Part shown: positions 63,720 through 64,000 of the stretch, one piece after another
How the letters are laid out: each line of letters starts with the position of its first letter
Position numbering within the stretch: the stretch's first letter is position 1
From: Brevundimonas sp. G8
GTDB lineage: Bacteria; Pseudomonadota; Alphaproteobacteria; Caulobacterales; Caulobacteraceae
Assembly (NCBI RefSeq): GCF_902506205.1
Contig: NZ_LR732816.1
Coordinates: forward strand, 1,414,106 to 1,478,105
Direction of reading: 5' to 3'
Length of the DNA: 64,000 nucleotides
The notes under the pieces: model-generated
The model's database searches: none
Seen by the model: the letters and a program-made list of their open reading frames with translations, nothing else
Told to the model about the DNA's origin: nothing
Translations under genes and position numbers: made by a program

Positions 63720-64000
63720 TTGCACCATTTCGACCTGAAGGACGGCGCCCTGTATGCCGAGGGCGTGCCGCTGGAGCTGATCGCGGACGAGGTCGGCACG
63801 CCGGCCTATGTCTATTCGACCGCGACGCTGAAGCGGCATTACGGCCTGCTGCGCGCCGCCGCCGACGCGCATCGCGACGCCCTGGGCGAGGCCCTGATCG
63901 CCTTTGCGGTCAAGGCCAACTCCAACCTGTCGGTGCTGGCGACCTTGGCGAAACTGGGGTCGGGGGCCGACACCGTGTCCGAAGGTGAAATCCGCCGGGC
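63720..64000 (+). CDS. lysA: Diaminopimelate decarboxylase, 5' part
   Basis: This PLP enzyme converts meso-diaminopimelate to lysine. The visible 93 codons carry the N-terminus and the beginning of the barrel: GTPAYVYSTATLKRHYG, and the PLP-binding lysine in LIAFAVKANSNLSVL, followed by GADTVSEGEIRRA. Translation seems to start at TTG 63720, three bases after the lipoprotein stop, as no ATG or GTG fits. The gene continues beyond the window. Confidence 0.9.
   Translation, partial: MHHFDLKDGALYAEGVPLELIADEVGTPAYVYSTATLKRHYGLLRAAADAHRDALGEALIAFAVKANSNLSVLATLAKLGSGADTVSEGEIRR

Overview
The window reads as chromosomal DNA from an alphaproteobacterium of the Caulobacterales, most like Brevundimonas. 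This rests on the high GC content with strong GC3 bias, the DUF2794, DUF6356 and YkvA family genes, a GTTC-N7-GTTC type SOS box before recA, an F1-only ATP synthase operon (atpHAGDC) separate from the Fo genes, and the acnA / ccmABCDG divergent pair. It is mostly ordinary core genome. I see no prophage, integrase, transposase, CRISPR array or rRNA. The accessory signals are one low-GC frameshifted methyltransferase, some atypical intergenic stretches, and several unrelated families of intergenic palindromic repeats.

Layout. 1-7074: 3' end of a BAX-inhibitor-like membrane protein, a frameshifted methyltransferase, DUF2794, a DegP/HtrA-type protease, DUF6356, rlmN, a DUF350 membrane protein paired with a trypsin-like protease, then a low-GC spacer rich in TTGCACT repeats. 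7075-14356: a large M16 protease, a hybrid histidine kinase, an isoaspartyl peptidase, a quinone oxidoreductase and a YkvA protein. 14413-19458: an SDR, tRNA-Gly, an M48 lipoprotein protease, and the cytochrome c maturation operon ccmA-B-C-D-G on the minus strand. 19668-31605: acnA, an aldehyde dehydrogenase, an S41 protease, divergent oxyR/katG with OxyR-like operators, a glutaminyl cyclase, terC, and a gene-free stretch of about 960 bp with hairpins and a repeat.

31606-43077: atpHAGDC, a serine hydrolase, an MFS exporter, a RarD-like permease, asd, zapE and a YbjN protein. 43300-53407: mdh, a SIMPL protein with a HIT protein, an aldo/keto reductase, an epoxide hydrolase, an LLM oxidoreductase, a small acidic protein, and a tight cassette of lipoprotein, PAP2-like phosphatase, beta-helix protein and M28 peptidase. 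53408-64000: recA with its SOS box, a fadJ/thiolase beta-oxidation pair, lipoproteins, a PQQ-type sugar dehydrogenase, tRNA-Met, tlpA divergent from argH with overlapping start codons, an LptM-like lipoprotein and the 5' end of lysA.

Functionally the window combines central metabolism (aconitase, malate dehydrogenase, ATP synthase, beta-oxidation), heme and cytochrome assembly, oxidative stress defence (OxyR/KatG), DNA repair (RecA) and the aspartate/lysine and arginine pathways (asd, lysA, argH). It also holds an unusually large set of envelope proteases (Do-type, trypsin-like, M16, M48, S41, M28). No convincing wholly new system stands out. The best leads are the frameshift in a G7 tract, the single-cysteine OxyR, the unexplained structured region at 30.7-31.2 kb, the TTGCACT repeat spacer, the envelope cassette at 49.2-53.4 kb, and the palindromic repeats, one of which supplies the last codons of ccmD.
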